A DNA stretch of 64,000 nucleotides from Mesorhizobium sp. (GTDB lineage: Bacteria > Pseudomonadota > Alphaproteobacteria > Rhizobiales > Rhizobiaceae): assembly GCA_004020545.1 (NCBI GenBank), contig SAQE01000005.1, positions 124,001 through 188,000 on the forward strand, in the 5' to 3' direction. The notes beneath the pieces were generated by a model, which was not told where the DNA came from, did not search any database, and saw only the letters and a list, made by a program, of their open reading frames with translations. Made by a program: the position numbers and the translations under genes. Positions 26,441-38,796 of this stretch are shown one piece after another; positions within the stretch are counted from its first letter, which is position 1; each line of letters starts with the position of its first letter.

Positions 26441-27400
26441 CTAGTCCTCGCCGGACGCTTGCGCGATAGCCTTGCGCCGCTGCTCCCATGTGCCAGCAGC
26501 CTGCGGCTTGACGAAGAGCCTCGCAATCTCCGGCATCTCCTCCTTGAGCCGTGCCTCCAGGCGCTCGACGCAGGCCTCGATCTCGGGCGCGGTGAGATGG
26601 TCCTCGAACTCGATGCTCAAGCCCGCGACGATCTCCTCAGGACCGATATGGACACTCAATATGCCGTTCGCCCGCTGCACCGCCGGGTCCTGCTCCGCGA
26701 TCACCAGCACCTTGCGCTGCACTTCTGACGAGGCGGGTTCGCCGAGGAGCAGGCCCTTGCTCTCGCGCGCCAGGAAGATCGCGGTGGCGCCAAGGATGAT
26801 CGCGATGCCGATCGAGCCGGCGCCGTCGAGTTCGGGGATATCCAGGAGCTCGGCGGACAGGATGCCAGCGAAGGCGACGATCAGGCCGAGCAGTGCCGCG
26901 CTGTCCTCGAACAGCACGGTGTAGACGCTCGGATCCTTGCTGCGGCGCACCGCCTGGAACCAGCCCTGCTTGCCCTTCTGCTGGCGAAACTCCTTCAGCG
27001 CCACCAGCCAGGAACTGCCTTCGAACAGAAAGGACAGGCCAAGTACGATGTAGTTGACCTTGGCGTTGACGACCGGCTCGGGCGCCATGATGTGGGTGAT
27101 GCCCTCGTAGAGCGACACGCCGGAGCCGAGCGCGAACACCAGGAGCGCGACGATGAAGCTCCAGAAATAGAGCTCGCGGCCATGGCCGAGCGGATGCTTG
27201 CGGTCGGGTGGGCGCGCGGCGCGACGCATGCCGTAGAGCAGAAGCGCGCCGTTGCCGGTGTCGACCAGCGAATGCACGCCTTCCGACAGCATGGCGGAAG
27301 AACCGGTGAAGAATGCCGCGGCGAACTTGGTCAGCGCGATCGCGAGATTGCCGGCGAGCGCGGCGTAGATCACCCTTTTCGAGCCGCTGTGCCCTGCCAT
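26441..27400 (-). CDS. Cation diffusion facilitator transporter
   Basis: A 319-residue CDF-type metal/proton antiporter with about six membrane helices. HSLVDTGNGALLL on helix 2 gives the His-Asp metal pair and matching polar residues lie on helix 5. The histidine-rich cytoplasmic loop is short, and the C-terminal domain (from about 215) is cytosolic. Zn(II), Mn(II) or Fe(II) are usual substrates; this subgroup (with RKHPLGHGRELYFWSF) is often annotated as zinc/cadmium exporters. Confidence 0.9.
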   Translation of the reverse strand: MAGHSGSKRVIYAALAGNLAIALTKFAAAFFTGSSAMLSEGVHSLVDTGNGALLLYGMRRAARPPDRKHPLGHGRELYFWSFIVALLVFALGSGVSLYEGITHIMAPEPVVNAKVNYIVLGLSFLFEGSSWLVALKEFRQQKGKQGWFQAVRRSKDPSVYTVLFEDSAALLGLIVAFAGILSAELLDIPELDGAGSIGIAIILGATAIFLARESKGLLLGEPASSEVQRKVLVIAEQDPAVQRANGILSVHIGPEEIVAGLSIEFEDHLTAPEIEACVERLEARLKEEMPEIARLFVKPQAAGTWEQRRKAIAQASGED

Positions 27401-27646
27401 CCGCTTTCCCGATCCTCTTCAGAGCGCCGAGCTTAGCGACCTGTTGGCCGAAGCTCTACAGACAATGCGCCAGCTACTCCGCGGTTCAAGGCCCGGCCAA
27501 CTGCCCGACACCTGTTTCGGGGCCACCGGATCGAGGGAAAACGGTTGACATCAGGGAAAGTCGGCTTTCGAAGCGTCAAACGGCCTCTTGCGGTCCGGCG
27601 CTTCTCTTGTTTCACTTGAGACGCCCACAAATCGGAGGAGCGAATC

Positions 27647-27772
27647 ATGGCTAAAGGTGCGATGAAGGCCGGCAAGGAACCCCGCAAGCCGAAGAAGGAC
27701 GCGAAGAAACCAGCCGCGGCCCCGGCTCCGAAGGCGCCGCCGGTCAAGGCGATGCGCATCAAGGAGAAGTGA
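27647..27772 (+). CDS. 41-residue Lys/Ala/Pro-rich basic protein
   Basis: A short frame behind a perfect GGAGGAG six bases from ATG 27647. The product is very basic, starting MAKGAMKAGKEPRKPKKDAK and ending in KAMRIKEK, with alternating Lys, Ala and Pro as in histone-H1-like or ribosome-associated small proteins. The strong ribosome-binding site and consistent GC3 codons support a real gene. No named family is recognised; nucleic-acid binding is an inference from charge. Confidence 0.6.
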   Translation: MAKGAMKAGKEPRKPKKDAKKPAAAPAPKAPPVKAMRIKEK

Positions 27773-27875
27773 GCCGCCGGCGCGGCCGATCCGTCTCGAG
27801 TGAAACCTGAACCGGCGGCATGCCGAATGCTGCCGGTGTTTTGTTGTTTGGGAAACAAAGCCACTTATATCCGAG

Positions 27876-27952
27876 GCGCGAGGACGACCTCGCGCTTCCA
27901 AAAAACAGCCGGGACGACCCGCCAGTTCAAGCTTCGAGTGCTCGAAGCTTGA
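27876..27952 (+). ncRNA. Guanidine-II (mini-ykkC) riboswitch with following hairpin
   Basis: Two hairpins with identical ACGA tetraloops stand upstream of an SMR-family exporter: GCGCGAGG-ACGA-CCTCGCGC (27876-27895) and CGGG-ACGA-CCCG (27910-27921), spaced by a 14-base A-rich linker. This double ACGR-loop structure is the hallmark of the guanidine-II riboswitch, which binds guanidinium in both loops and controls guanidine exporters. A third, perfect 12-bp hairpin (27927-27952, TCAAGCTTCGAG pairing with CTCGAAGCTTGA) directly precedes the ribosome-binding region GATGGAG, and would be part of the expression platform. Confidence 0.88.
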
Positions 27953-27969
27953 TCGATGGAGCGTTTGCG

Positions 27970-28284
27970 ATGTCCTGGATTTTTCTCTTCTTCGCCGGCC
28001 TGTTCGAGATCGGCTGGGCCATCGGCCTCAAATACACCGACGGCTTCTCGAAGCCGTTGCCGACCGTGCTCACAGTCGTCTCGATGATCGTCAGCCTTGG
28101 CGTGCTGGGGCTGGCGCTGAAGACATTGCCCGTCGGCACCGCCTATGCGGTGTGGACCGGCATCGGCACTGTCGGCACGGCCTTGCTCGGCATATGGCTG
28201 CTCGGCGAGCCTGCGACCGCAGTCCGGCTTTGCTGCATCGGCCTGATCGTGTGCGGCATCGTCGGGCTGAAGCTCGTCGCCTGA
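27970..28284 (+). CDS. gdx: SMR-family guanidinium exporter (SugE/Gdx)
   Basis: A 104-residue small multidrug resistance protein with four membrane helices. The essential glutamate is in helix 1 ([15 protein letters not shown]), and [14 protein letters not shown] in helix 3 is the guanidinium-selective Gdx pattern, not the quaternary-ammonium EmrE one. The upstream guanidine-II riboswitch supports guanidinium/proton antiport as its job. Older names (sugE, quaternary ammonium resistance) refer to the same family. GGAG precedes ATG 27970. Confidence 0.92.
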   Translation: MSWIFLFFAGLFEIGWAIGLKYTDGFSKPLPTVLTVVSMIVSLGVLGLALKTLPVGTAYAVWTGIGTVGTALLGIWLLGEPATAVRLCCIGLIVCGIVGLKLVA

Positions 28285-28363
28285 CGCGTTCAGGACAAAC
28301 GCCTTCAGGGCCGCCACTGGCGACCCTGAAGCATCTTCGAACGATATTGCGGGCGCGTACGCC

Positions 28364-28798
28364 TTAGCGGGCGGAGAAGCCCGGAGGCGTCCTGCCGACA
28401 CGCGCCTTGCGGGCGGCGTAGCGTGCGTCGCGCTTGGCCTTGCGCTCGGCCTCTTCGGCGAGCACTCGGGCGATGCGTTCGGTCTCCTCGGCCTCGCGGA
28501 TCTTCGCCTCGGCCGCCGCCGCCTCTTCGGCAGCACGACGAGCCGCTTCCGCGGCTGCTTCGCGCTCGGCCTTCTCGGCTGCTTCGCGCGCCAGCTTTTC
28601 CTGCTTCAGCCTGGCCTTCTCGGCCTCGCGGATCGCGCGGGCCTCGAGGATCGCCTTGCGCTCCGCCTGACGCGCCAGCACCGCTGGATCGTCTGCCGCC
28701 GGCTTTGCCTTGAAGCGCTCCAGGAGCGCCTTCTTTGCCTCGTTCGCGGCGTTGCGCCGCTCGAATATGTCTTTTTCCCTGTAGATAGCCAAATCCAC
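28364..28798 (-). CDS. Coiled-coil DUF6481-like protein
   Basis: A 144-residue, highly charged protein. A short conserved start (YREKDIFERRNAANEAKKALLERF) precedes about 80 residues of Ala/Glu/Lys/Arg coiled coil, and a basic tail ending in RVGRTPPGF. It matches what I know as DUF6481 of alphaproteobacteria; function unknown. It begins with GTG at 28798. No partner gene is adjacent. Confidence 0.75.
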   Translation of the reverse strand: MDLAIYREKDIFERRNAANEAKKALLERFKAKPAADDPAVLARQAERKAILEARAIREAEKARLKQEKLAREAAEKAEREAAAEAARRAAEEAAAAEAKIREAEETERIARVLAEEAERKAKRDARYAARKARVGRTPPGFSAR

Positions 28799-29018
28799 TT
28801 CCCTGCAGTCAATTCGCGACGCTTACATACGCGCGAAAGCGATGAGTTCAAGCGCCAAAACGGTATGCCAGCCATGAAAATCTGAGCTGTTGCCACCGGG
28901 ATACGTCACCGCGGCGCGATGCACTGTTCACAAATCGCGCCTCTGGCGGGCGGCAAGGCCGATCGCTACGTCTTGCGCCGACAATCAACGCTCAAGCAGC
29001 GCATCAGGATGCATCGAA

Positions 29019-30080
29019 ATGGAACTCGGCCTCTACACTTTCGCGGATGTCAGCCCGGAACCGGGCCCCGGCGCCATCGGACCGCATGAACGGCTGCGCA
29101 ATCTGATCGAGGAGGTCGAACTGGCCGACCAGGTCGGTCTCGACGTGTTCGGCCTCGGCGAACATCACCGCCCCGACTATGCGGCTTCGGCGCCGGTTGT
29201 CGCCCTGGCGGCGGCCGCGGAGCGGACGAAGCGCATCAAGCTCACCAGCGCGGTCACCGTGCTCTCTTCCGACGATCCGGTGCGCGTCTTCCAGCAGTTC
29301 GCGACGCTCGATCTTCTGTCCAGCGGCCGCGCCGAGATCATGGCCGGGCGTGGCTCCTTCATCGAATCCTTCCCGCTGTTCGGTTACAATCTCGAGGACT
29401 ATGACGAGCTCTTCGCCGAGAAGCTCGACCTCCTGCTCGCCATCCGCGATCACGTGAAGGTGACGTGGCAGGGCAAGCTGCGCGCGCCGATCAACGGCCG
29501 CGGCGTCTATCCGCGGCCTTTCCAGGAAAAATTGCCGATCTGGATCGCGATTGGCGGCACGCCGCAGTCGGCGGCACGGGCCGGCGCGCTCGGCCTGCCG
29601 CTTGCGCTTGCCATCATCGGCGGCGAGCCGGCCCGTTTCGCGCCGCTGTTCGAAATCTACCGGGAGGCGGCCAGGCGCGCCGGCAACGACCCTGCCTCGC
29701 TTGCCACCAGCCTCAACGTGCACGGTTTCATCGCCGAGACCACGGAGAAGGCGGCCGACGATTTCTACGCACCGCAGGCCGAGGTGATGAACCGCATCGG
29801 CCGCGAGCGCGGCTGGGGGCCGACCTCGCGGCCGCATTTCGATCACGCGCGGGGTCCAAATGGCGCCTTGTTCGTCGGCAATCCTGAAGCTGTGGCGGAA
29901 AAGATCGTCGCCCAGCACAACATCTTCGGCAACGACCGCTTTCTGCTGCAGATGGCTATCGGCACCATGCCGCATGCCAAGATCATGAAGGCGATCGAGC
30001 TCTACGGCACCAGAGTGGCGCCGATCGTGCGCAAGGAGACGGCGAAGGCTACGCCCACCGCAGCGGTGCCCGGAGGCTGA
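29019..30080 (+). CDS. Luciferase-like (LLM class) flavin-dependent oxidoreductase
   Basis: A 353-residue bacterial-luciferase-fold monooxygenase. [18 protein letters not shown] and [21 protein letters not shown] are typical of the family, and TIM-barrel elements run throughout. It needs reduced FMN or F420 supplied by a separate reductase. Its substrate is unknown. ATG 29019 was chosen because [15 protein letters not shown] is the standard start; frame upstream to 28890 is open but non-typical. No strong ribosome-binding site is seen. Confidence 0.88.
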   Translation: MELGLYTFADVSPEPGPGAIGPHERLRNLIEEVELADQVGLDVFGLGEHHRPDYAASAPVVALAAAAERTKRIKLTSAVTVLSSDDPVRVFQQFATLDLLSSGRAEIMAGRGSFIESFPLFGYNLEDYDELFAEKLDLLLAIRDHVKVTWQGKLRAPINGRGVYPRPFQEKLPIWIAIGGTPQSAARAGALGLPLALAIIGGEPARFAPLFEIYREAARRAGNDPASLATSLNVHGFIAETTEKAADDFYAPQAEVMNRIGRERGWGPTSRPHFDHARGPNGALFVGNPEAVAEKIVAQHNIFGNDRFLLQMAIGTMPHAKIMKAIELYGTRVAPIVRKETAKATPTAAVPGG

Positions 30081-30117
30081 CGACACCAGCCGGCAAAGTC
30101 CTTCCTCACCGCTGGCT

Positions 30118-30218
30118 AGGGCGGTTCGGCGTTTCACGGAAACGCCTCACCGCCCTATCTCTTTGTTTTTACGCAATTCCGAACGGAAAACCGTTACACA
30201 CTTTTCCTGGAATTGCTC
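30118..30218. repeat. Two-hairpin dispersed palindromic repeat
   Basis: AGGGCGGT at 30118 pairs with ACCGCCCT ending at 30156; the linker CTCTTTGTTTTTAC leads to GCAATTCC (30173-30180) pairing with GGAATTGC (30209-30216) around CGGAAAACCGTTACACACTTTT. It has the same build as 18726-18825, with first-stem bases changed on both sides so that pairing is kept. It lies upstream of the AI-2E family permease gene. Confidence 0.85.
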
Positions 30219-30272
30219 TCACGGAACCTTGGGGCGGCGAGCACGTTTCCCTCGACGATTGCGAGGGGAGCG

Positions 30273-31439
30273 ATGAAAGCCGAAACGACCGCTTCGGGCG
30301 CGAGCGTTGCCGAAAGCGTCGATCCGCCAACCGGCGCCCGCGCGGAATTGCGGCTGATGCGATCGCTGCTGATCGGCATCTTTATTCTATTGACGGTATT
30401 CGCGCTCTATTTCGCCCGCGCTTTCTTCATGCCGGTCATCCTCGCCTTTCTGCTGGCGCTGACGCTGACGCCGATCGTGCGCTTCCTGCGCAAGCACGGC
30501 ATTCCCGACGTGCTGTCCGCGACGCTGCTGGTGCTTCTCTCGGTCTTCTTCGTCGCCAGCGCCGGTTATCTGCTCAGCGGCCCGGTCATCGACCTCATCA
30601 ACAACACCTCGTCGATCGGCCAGCAGCTCACCGAGCGGCTGGCGCCGTTCAAGCGGCCGCTGGAAAGGGCTATGGATATCTCGCGCCAGTTGGAAGCGCT
30701 CACCGAGACCGCGCAGGAACCGGGCGTGCAGAAGGTCGCGGTGGCGTCGTCGGGCATCCTGCCCTCCGCAGCCGGCAACATCTTGGGGGCAGGCACCAGC
30801 ATCACCATCGTCTTCGTGCTGTCGCTGTTCCTGCTCGCCTCAGGCACCCTGTTCTACGAGAAGATCGTCCAGTCCTTCACCAGCCTCAGCCAGAAGAAAC
30901 GGGCGCTGCGCGTCGTCTATGACGTCGAGAGCGAGATCTCGCACTATCTGCTCACCGTCACGGTCATCAATGCCGGCCTCGGCACGGTGATCGGGCTTGG
31001 CCTGTGGGGGCTCGGCATGCCGAACCCGCTGGTCTGGGGCGCGGCCGCGGCGCTGCTCAATTTCCTGCCTTATGTCGGCGCGCTGATCACCATCCTCCTG
31101 GTCACGGTCATCGCGGTGATCAGCTTCGATTCGATCTCCTACGCGCTGCTGGCGCCCGCCTTCCTGCTGTTGTGCGACATCGTCGAAGGGCAGATCGTGA
31201 CACCGACGGTGGTCGGCCGGCGGCTCGAGATCAACGCCGTGGCGATCTTCATCGCCATCGCTTTCTGGTCGTGGCTGTGGGGTTTCGTCGGCGCGCTGAT
31301 GGCGGTGCCGCTGCTGGTCGTGATCAAGGTGTTCTGCGACCATTTCGACGGCCTCAGCCATGTCGGCAACTTCCTGGCGGCACAGCAGGCCATCGTCGTC
31401 GACGACGAAGCGGCCGAGAGCAACCAAAAAACCGCCTGA
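30273..31439 (+). CDS. AI-2E family transporter (PerM-like)
   Basis: A 388-residue integral membrane protein of the AI-2E transporter family (PF01594). Helices cluster at about residues 25-85 and 195-350, with the cytoplasmic/periplasmic stretch between. [19 protein letters not shown] and [18 protein letters not shown] are the family signature segments. Members include putative autoinducer-2 exporters and sodium/proton antiporters, so the substrate is open. ATG 30273 has GAGGGGAG upstream. Confidence 0.9.
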   Translation: MKAETTASGASVAESVDPPTGARAELRLMRSLLIGIFILLTVFALYFARAFFMPVILAFLLALTLTPIVRFLRKHGIPDVLSATLLVLLSVFFVASAGYLLSGPVIDLINNTSSIGQQLTERLAPFKRPLERAMDISRQLEALTETAQEPGVQKVAVASSGILPSAAGNILGAGTSITIVFVLSLFLLASGTLFYEKIVQSFTSLSQKKRALRVVYDVESEISHYLLTVTVINAGLGTVIGLGLWGLGMPNPLVWGAAAALLNFLPYVGALITILLVTVIAVISFDSISYALLAPAFLLLCDIVEGQIVTPTVVGRRLEINAVAIFIAIAFWSWLWGFVGALMAVPLLVVIKVFCDHFDGLSHVGNFLAAQQAIVVDDEAAESNQKTA

Positions 31440-31528
31440 CGTCCTGGCCCAATCCTCAAACTCGGCCCTTGTTTGGCGCATCGGCGACGAGTGCCTATAT
31501 CGGACCGGTCAAGCCGGACCTGCCCCTC

Positions 31529-32371
31529 ATGAGCGACGCTCCCTTCGATATCGACACCTATTTCGCCCGCATTGGCTATCGCGGCCCGACGGAAGCGTCG
31601 TTGGCGACGCTCAAGGCTCTGCACCGGCAGCACCCGCAGGCGATCCCGTTCGAGAACATCGATGCGCTGATGGGCGTTTCGGTCGGGCTCGATCCGGCTT
31701 CGCTGCAGGACAAGATCTTCAAACGCGGCCGCAGCGGCTACTGTTTCGAGCACAATCTGATCTTCATGCACGCGCTTGGAGCGCTGGGCTTCAATGTGAG
31801 CGGGCTCGCCGCCCGCGTGCTCTGGGGCCAGCCGGAAGACGCGGTCACGGCGCGCAGCCACATGCTGCTGCGTATCGAGCTCGATGGAAAAACCTATATC
31901 GCTGATGTCGGCTTCGGCGGCCTGACGCTGACGGCGCCGCTGCTGCTGGAGCCGGATATCGAACAGCCGACGCCGCACGAGGCGTTCCGCATCCACGAGG
32001 CCGGCGATCATTTTCGCCTGCAGGCCAAGATCGGCGGCGCCAAGATCGGCGGCGATTGGCGCACGCTCTACCGCTTCGACATGCAGCGGGCCTACGAGGT
32101 CGATTATCAGGTGAGCAGCCATTTCCTGTCGACCCATCCGAACTCGCATTTCCTGTCGACCCTGGTCGCGGCGCGCGCCCTGCCCGACCGGCGCTACGCG
32201 CTGCGCAACAACCGGTTGTCGACCCATCATCTTGGCGGCCGCACAGAGCAGCAGGAGATCGCGAGCGCCGCCGAACTCGCCGACGTGCTGGAGAACCAGC
32301 TCGCCGTCGTCATTCCCGACCGCGCCGCCTTCGAGGCGAGGCTGCGGCAGAAGAACATCGTGGAGACCTGA
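31529..32371 (+). CDS. nat: Arylamine N-acetyltransferase
   Basis: A 280-residue NAT. The Cys-His-Asp triad is visible: Cys72 in RSGYCFEHN, His in [12 protein letters not shown], Asp in YIADVGFGG. It transfers acetyl from acetyl-CoA to aromatic amines; related enzymes of this family were studied in Mesorhizobium loti. It ends three bases before a luciferase-like oxidoreductase gene, suggesting co-transcription. ATG 31529 is the natural start but its ribosome-binding site is weak. Confidence 0.93.
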   Translation: MSDAPFDIDTYFARIGYRGPTEASLATLKALHRQHPQAIPFENIDALMGVSVGLDPASLQDKIFKRGRSGYCFEHNLIFMHALGALGFNVSGLAARVLWGQPEDAVTARSHMLLRIELDGKTYIADVGFGGLTLTAPLLLEPDIEQPTPHEAFRIHEAGDHFRLQAKIGGAKIGGDWRTLYRFDMQRAYEVDYQVSSHFLSTHPNSHFLSTLVAARALPDRRYALRNNRLSTHHLGGRTEQQEIASAAELADVLENQLAVVIPDRAAFEARLRQKNIVET

Positions 32372-32374
32372 TCT

Positions 32375-33373
<999 letters not shown>

Positions 33374-33447
33374 CCGACTCAATGGCTTTTGCCTGACATA
33401 CTCGTCTGCTAAGGGCAGGCCACCCTCCTTAAGCGCGAGCCTTTCCT

Positions 33448-34242
33448 GTGACCGACGATCTCGACCAGCGTATGCATTTTGCCATCGATCTGGCGCGGCG
33501 CGCCGGCGAGCTTGGGCTGAAATATTTCCGCGATCTCGAAAACCTGACCATCGAGAGCAAGGGCCATCAGGACCTAGTCTCCGACGGCGACCGGAACGTC
33601 GAGCTCTTCATCCGCGCGGCGATCGCCGAGGCTTATCCGGACGACGGCATCGTCGGCGAGGAGCATGCGCCGGTGACCGGCAGGACCGGCCATGTCTGGG
33701 TGATCGACCCGATCGACGGCACCGCCAATTTCGTGCGCGGCATTCCCTCCTGGTGCGTGGTGATCGCCTGCGCCAGGGACGGCGAGACCATCGTCGGCGT
33801 CATCCATGAGGCTTCCACCGGCGAGACCTTCCACGGCCGCCTTGGCGGCGGCGCCTTCGTCAATGGCCGGCCGATCAAGGCAAGCGGCGCCGCCTCACTG
33901 TCCGAAGGCTCGGTCGGAACCGGGCTTTCGAACCGCGCGTCGACCGAACATGTCGCCGTGCTGATCAGCATGATCATGGCCGAAGGCGGCGTCTTTTTCA
34001 GAAATGCTTCCGGCGCCCTGATGCTCGCCTATGCCGCGGCCGGACGGCTGCTCGGCTATGTCGAGGAGCACATGAACGCCTGGGACTGCCTTGCCGGCAT
34101 GCTGCTGGTGGAGGAGGCGGGCGGGACGATCCTCAAGCCGGACCCGACGACCGTGTTGCGGGAAGGGACGCTGGTGATTGCTGGCGGGAACAAAATCTTC
34201 CCGAAGCTGCGCGCGCTTTGCACGGAATCGTTCCGGGGCTAG
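33448..34242 (+). CDS. Inositol monophosphatase family protein
   Basis: A 264-residue lithium-sensitive phosphatase family member. Metal-binding motifs are VGEEHAP, IDPIDGTANFVRG and the C-terminal AWDCLAGMLLVEEAGGTI. Possible substrates include inositol-1-phosphate, histidinol phosphate and 3'-phosphoadenosine 5'-phosphate; the sequence alone does not decide. Length is normal. Confidence 0.9.
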   Translation: MTDDLDQRMHFAIDLARRAGELGLKYFRDLENLTIESKGHQDLVSDGDRNVELFIRAAIAEAYPDDGIVGEEHAPVTGRTGHVWVIDPIDGTANFVRGIPSWCVVIACARDGETIVGVIHEASTGETFHGRLGGGAFVNGRPIKASGAASLSEGSVGTGLSNRASTEHVAVLISMIMAEGGVFFRNASGALMLAYAAAGRLLGYVEEHMNAWDCLAGMLLVEEAGGTILKPDPTTVLREGTLVIAGGNKIFPKLRALCTESFRG

Positions 34243-34281
34243 CCCTTCCGCCCAACGGCATTGGGGACGGCAGCGCTGCGT

Positions 34282-34902
34282 CTATATGACGATGACCTTC
34301 GTGCCGATATCGGCGCGGTCGTAGAGATCGATGATGTCCTGGTTCATGAGGCGGATGCAGCCCGCCGACACGGCCTTGCCGATGGACCACCATTCAGGGC
34401 TGCCATGCAGGCGATATCCGGTGTCACCTTTCTCGTTGAAGAGATAGAGCGCCCGCGCGCCGAGCGGATTCATGAGTCCGCCTTCCATATGGGCCGGTAT
34501 GATGTGGCCCCGGTTGCGCTCGCGCACGATCATCGCCGACGGCGCGCTCCAATCCGGCCATTCGCGCTTCCTCGCGACGTGCGCGGTGCCATGCCACTCG
34601 AAGCCCGCCTTGCCGACGCCGATGCCGTAGCGCAGCGCCTGACCGTCTCCCAGCACGTAGTAAAGGAATTTCGCTCCTGTATCGACAATGATGGTGCCGG
34701 GCGCCTCGTCGGTCGCATAAGGCACCGTCTGCCGATGGAATTTCTGGTCGACCTTGTAGATCGGAACCGGCGGGATGCGGAAACCGGCGTCGGTGAGGCC
34801 GCCATAGGCTAAAGGAGAACTCTGTAACCCACCGCCGGTGGTGCAGCCGGAGAATGCGAGCATCCCGGCAAGTACCACGATCAGGATCGATTTCGCTCGC
34901 AT
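34282..34902 (-). CDS. Lipoprotein L,D-transpeptidase (YkuD fold)
   Basis: A 206-residue protein with a lipoprotein signal (ILIVVLAGMLAFSGC, lipobox Cys at about 19) and a YkuD catalytic domain (active Cys in SAGCIRLMNQDIIDL, with His in YRLHGSP). It would form 3-3 cross-links in peptidoglycan or attach proteins to it, from the inner face of the outer membrane. It ends shortly after the convergent IMPase gene. Confidence 0.92.
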   Translation of the reverse strand: MRAKSILIVVLAGMLAFSGCTTGGGLQSSPLAYGGLTDAGFRIPPVPIYKVDQKFHRQTVPYATDEAPGTIIVDTGAKFLYYVLGDGQALRYGIGVGKAGFEWHGTAHVARKREWPDWSAPSAMIVRERNRGHIIPAHMEGGLMNPLGARALYLFNEKGDTGYRLHGSPEWWSIGKAVSAGCIRLMNQDIIDLYDRADIGTKVIVI

Positions 34903-35383
34903 GATCCAAGCCGGCGCTCGTGCCAGCGATCTGCCTTATCCTGCCTTATTCGTAGTCCCGCATGCCTCGATTGCCAAGCGTTCCATCTTCTCCGCCGGCT
35001 GATTGCCGGCACATGGCGGCAAAAGATGTTTTCAGGCATATTCGCGACCCAAAGTCACGCCCCCAGGGCAAAGCTTCTCCCGCCCGCCATGCGGCTGATG
35101 CATGACGACGATGTTCCGTTCGGGAAAAATCCTGTCCGGGCAATGAGATAGGGCAAATCCGGATCGACCCCGGCTGGTGACGGGCCGGCTCGTTTCCCGA
35201 GCCCCTGCCGGACAGCAGCCACCTTGCGCAGAATGCTTGCGCGCCGTGCCGCCTGTTCTTATATACGCGCCAGCCGTCCGGCCTTGAAAACCCGGGACCG
35301 TGGCGGAATTCTTGTGAACAGGGGCTTTCGTCGGAACGCCTTATCAGGGTCCTGAGAGCCTGCTTAGCGGAGAGACCAGAACA
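34903..35383. other. 481-base dnaK upstream region
   Basis: Separates the divergent L,D-transpeptidase and dnaK. Apart from the heat-shock promoter described separately and a 117-base dnaK leader, no gene or RNA is seen. GC-rich inverted words around 35160-35215 (GGCCGGCTCG, CGAGCCCC) form only short stems. Confidence 0.5.
35236..35265 (+). promoter_or_regulatory. RpoH-type heat-shock promoter of dnaK
   Basis: CTTG at 35236-35239, an 18-base spacer and CTTATATA at 35258-35265 fit the alphaproteobacterial sigma-32 consensus (CTTG, 17-18 bases, CYTATNT). Transcription would start near 35272, leaving an untranslated leader of about 110 bases before dnaK. Confidence 0.75.
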
Positions 35384-37300
<1,917 letters not shown>

Positions 37301-37322
37301 GCCGGCCGACGGCAGATCATGC

Positions 37323-37353
37323 GAAAAGCCCGGCGCAGAGCCGGGCTTTTTTG
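37323..37353 (+). terminator. Rho-independent terminator after dnaK
   Basis: AAAAGCCCGGC, loop GCAGA, GCCGGGCTTTTTT: an 11-bp GC-rich stem with a T run directly after, 23 bases beyond the dnaK stop. It should cut most transcripts before dnaJ and set the usual high DnaK to DnaJ ratio. Confidence 0.93.
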
Positions 37354-37500
37354 CAACCCTGGGCGAAAAAGTGACGGAAAACATGGGCCGAGCCGGGCTC
37401 GCTACTAGCATCCGGGCGGCATCGCTCCTAAATCCAACAACGTGCCGGCAAACGACGCAACAATGCTTGAAGACATTGAGCATCCGGACCGCGGGAAAAA

Positions 37501-38631
37501 ATGAAAGCTGATTTTTACGAAACCCTGGGCGTGCAAAAAGGCGCCGACGACAAGGAGCTCAAGAGCGCTTTCCGCAAGCTCGCCATGCAGTTCCATCCCG
37601 ACCGCAATCCCGGCGATCACGCCTGCGAGCACAAGTTCAAGGAAATCAACGAGGCCTACGAGACGCTGAAGGACCCGCAGAAGCGCGCGGCCTATGACCG
37701 TTTCGGCCACGCCGCCTTCGAGCAGGGCGGCATGAACGGCGCCGCGCACGGCTTCGGCGCCGGCGGCTTCGCCGACATCTTCGAAGACATTTTCGGCGAC
37801 ATGATGGGCGGCCGCCAGCGCCGCTCGTCGGGCGGCCGCGAGCGTGGGGCGGACCTGCGCTACAACATGGAGATCTCGCTCGAGGAGGCATTCTCCGGCA
37901 AGACGGCGCAAATCCGCGTGCCCGCCTCCATTTCCTGCTCGGAATGTTCCGGGACCGGCGCCAAGCCCGGAACGCAGCCAGTCACCTGCGCCATGTGCCA
38001 CGGCCACGGCAAGGTGCGCGCCACGCAGGGCTTCTTCTCGATCGAGCGCACCTGCCCGCAATGCCAGGGCCGCGGCCAGACGATCAAGGACCCTTGCGCG
38101 AAATGCGCCGGACAGGGCCGCGTCACCGAGGAGCGTTCGCTGTCGGTCAACATCCCCGCCGGCATCGAGGACGGAACCCGCATCCGGCTTGCCAATGAGG
38201 GCGAGGCCGGCCTGCGCGGCGGTCCTTCCGGCGACCTCTACATCTTCCTCGCGGTCAAGCCGCACGAGTTCTTCCAGCGCGATGGCGCCGACCTCTATTG
38301 CAAGGTGCCGATCTCGATGACGACCGCCGCGCTTGGCGGCTCGTTCGAGGTCACCACGCTCGACGGCACGCAGACCAAGGTGAAAGTGCCGGAAGGCACC
38401 CAGAACGGCCGCCAGTTCCGGCTGAAGGGCAAGGGCATGCCGGTGCTGCGACAGCCCAATGTCGGCGACCTCTACATCCAGACGGCGGTCGAGACGCCGC
38501 AGAACCTGTCGCGCCGCCAGCGCGAGCTTTTGGAAGAGTTCGAGCAGCTCTCCTCGAAGGACAACTCGCCCCAGTCGAGCGGCTTCTTCGCCCGCATGAA
38601 GGACTTTTTCGAGTCCTTTGGCGACAGCTGA
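37501..38631 (+). CDS. dnaJ: Chaperone protein DnaJ (Hsp40)
   Basis: A 376-residue class A J-protein. The J domain ([23 protein letters not shown] in QFHPDRNPG) is followed by a Gly/Phe-rich stretch ([17 protein letters not shown]), four CxxCxGxG zinc-binding repeats ([43 protein letters not shown]) and the C-terminal peptide-binding domains. It stimulates DnaK ATPase. A 200-base gap and terminator separate it from dnaK. Confidence 0.99.
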   Translation: MKADFYETLGVQKGADDKELKSAFRKLAMQFHPDRNPGDHACEHKFKEINEAYETLKDPQKRAAYDRFGHAAFEQGGMNGAAHGFGAGGFADIFEDIFGDMMGGRQRRSSGGRERGADLRYNMEISLEEAFSGKTAQIRVPASISCSECSGTGAKPGTQPVTCAMCHGHGKVRATQGFFSIERTCPQCQGRGQTIKDPCAKCAGQGRVTEERSLSVNIPAGIEDGTRIRLANEGEAGLRGGPSGDLYIFLAVKPHEFFQRDGADLYCKVPISMTTAALGGSFEVTTLDGTQTKVKVPEGTQNGRQFRLKGKGMPVLRQPNVGDLYIQTAVETPQNLSRRQRELLEEFEQLSSKDNSPQSSGFFARMKDFFESFGDS

Positions 38632-38644
38632 CGTCTTTTTTTGA

Positions 38645-38691
38645 CGCAAGTCGTTATCCCAAAACCGCCTCGTACTTTTGGGCGACTTGCG
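38645..38691. repeat. Palindromic repeat after dnaJ
   Basis: CGCAAGTCG (38645-38653) pairs with CGACTTGCG (38683-38691), and inner CCCAAAA pairs with TTTTGGG around CCGCCTCGTAC. It lies 13 bases after the dnaJ stop, preceded by a T run. It shares the core with the copy at 47553 and may act as terminator of dnaJ. Confidence 0.82.
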
Positions 38692-38796
38692 TTGGCAGCA
38701 TTCCCGAGCGTCATCAACACCTTATGCCAGGTTGACGCCTTGCCTTGTTCCACCTAGCTGATAAGTAGCGGGTGGGGAGCGTTGAGGAGAGCTCGC

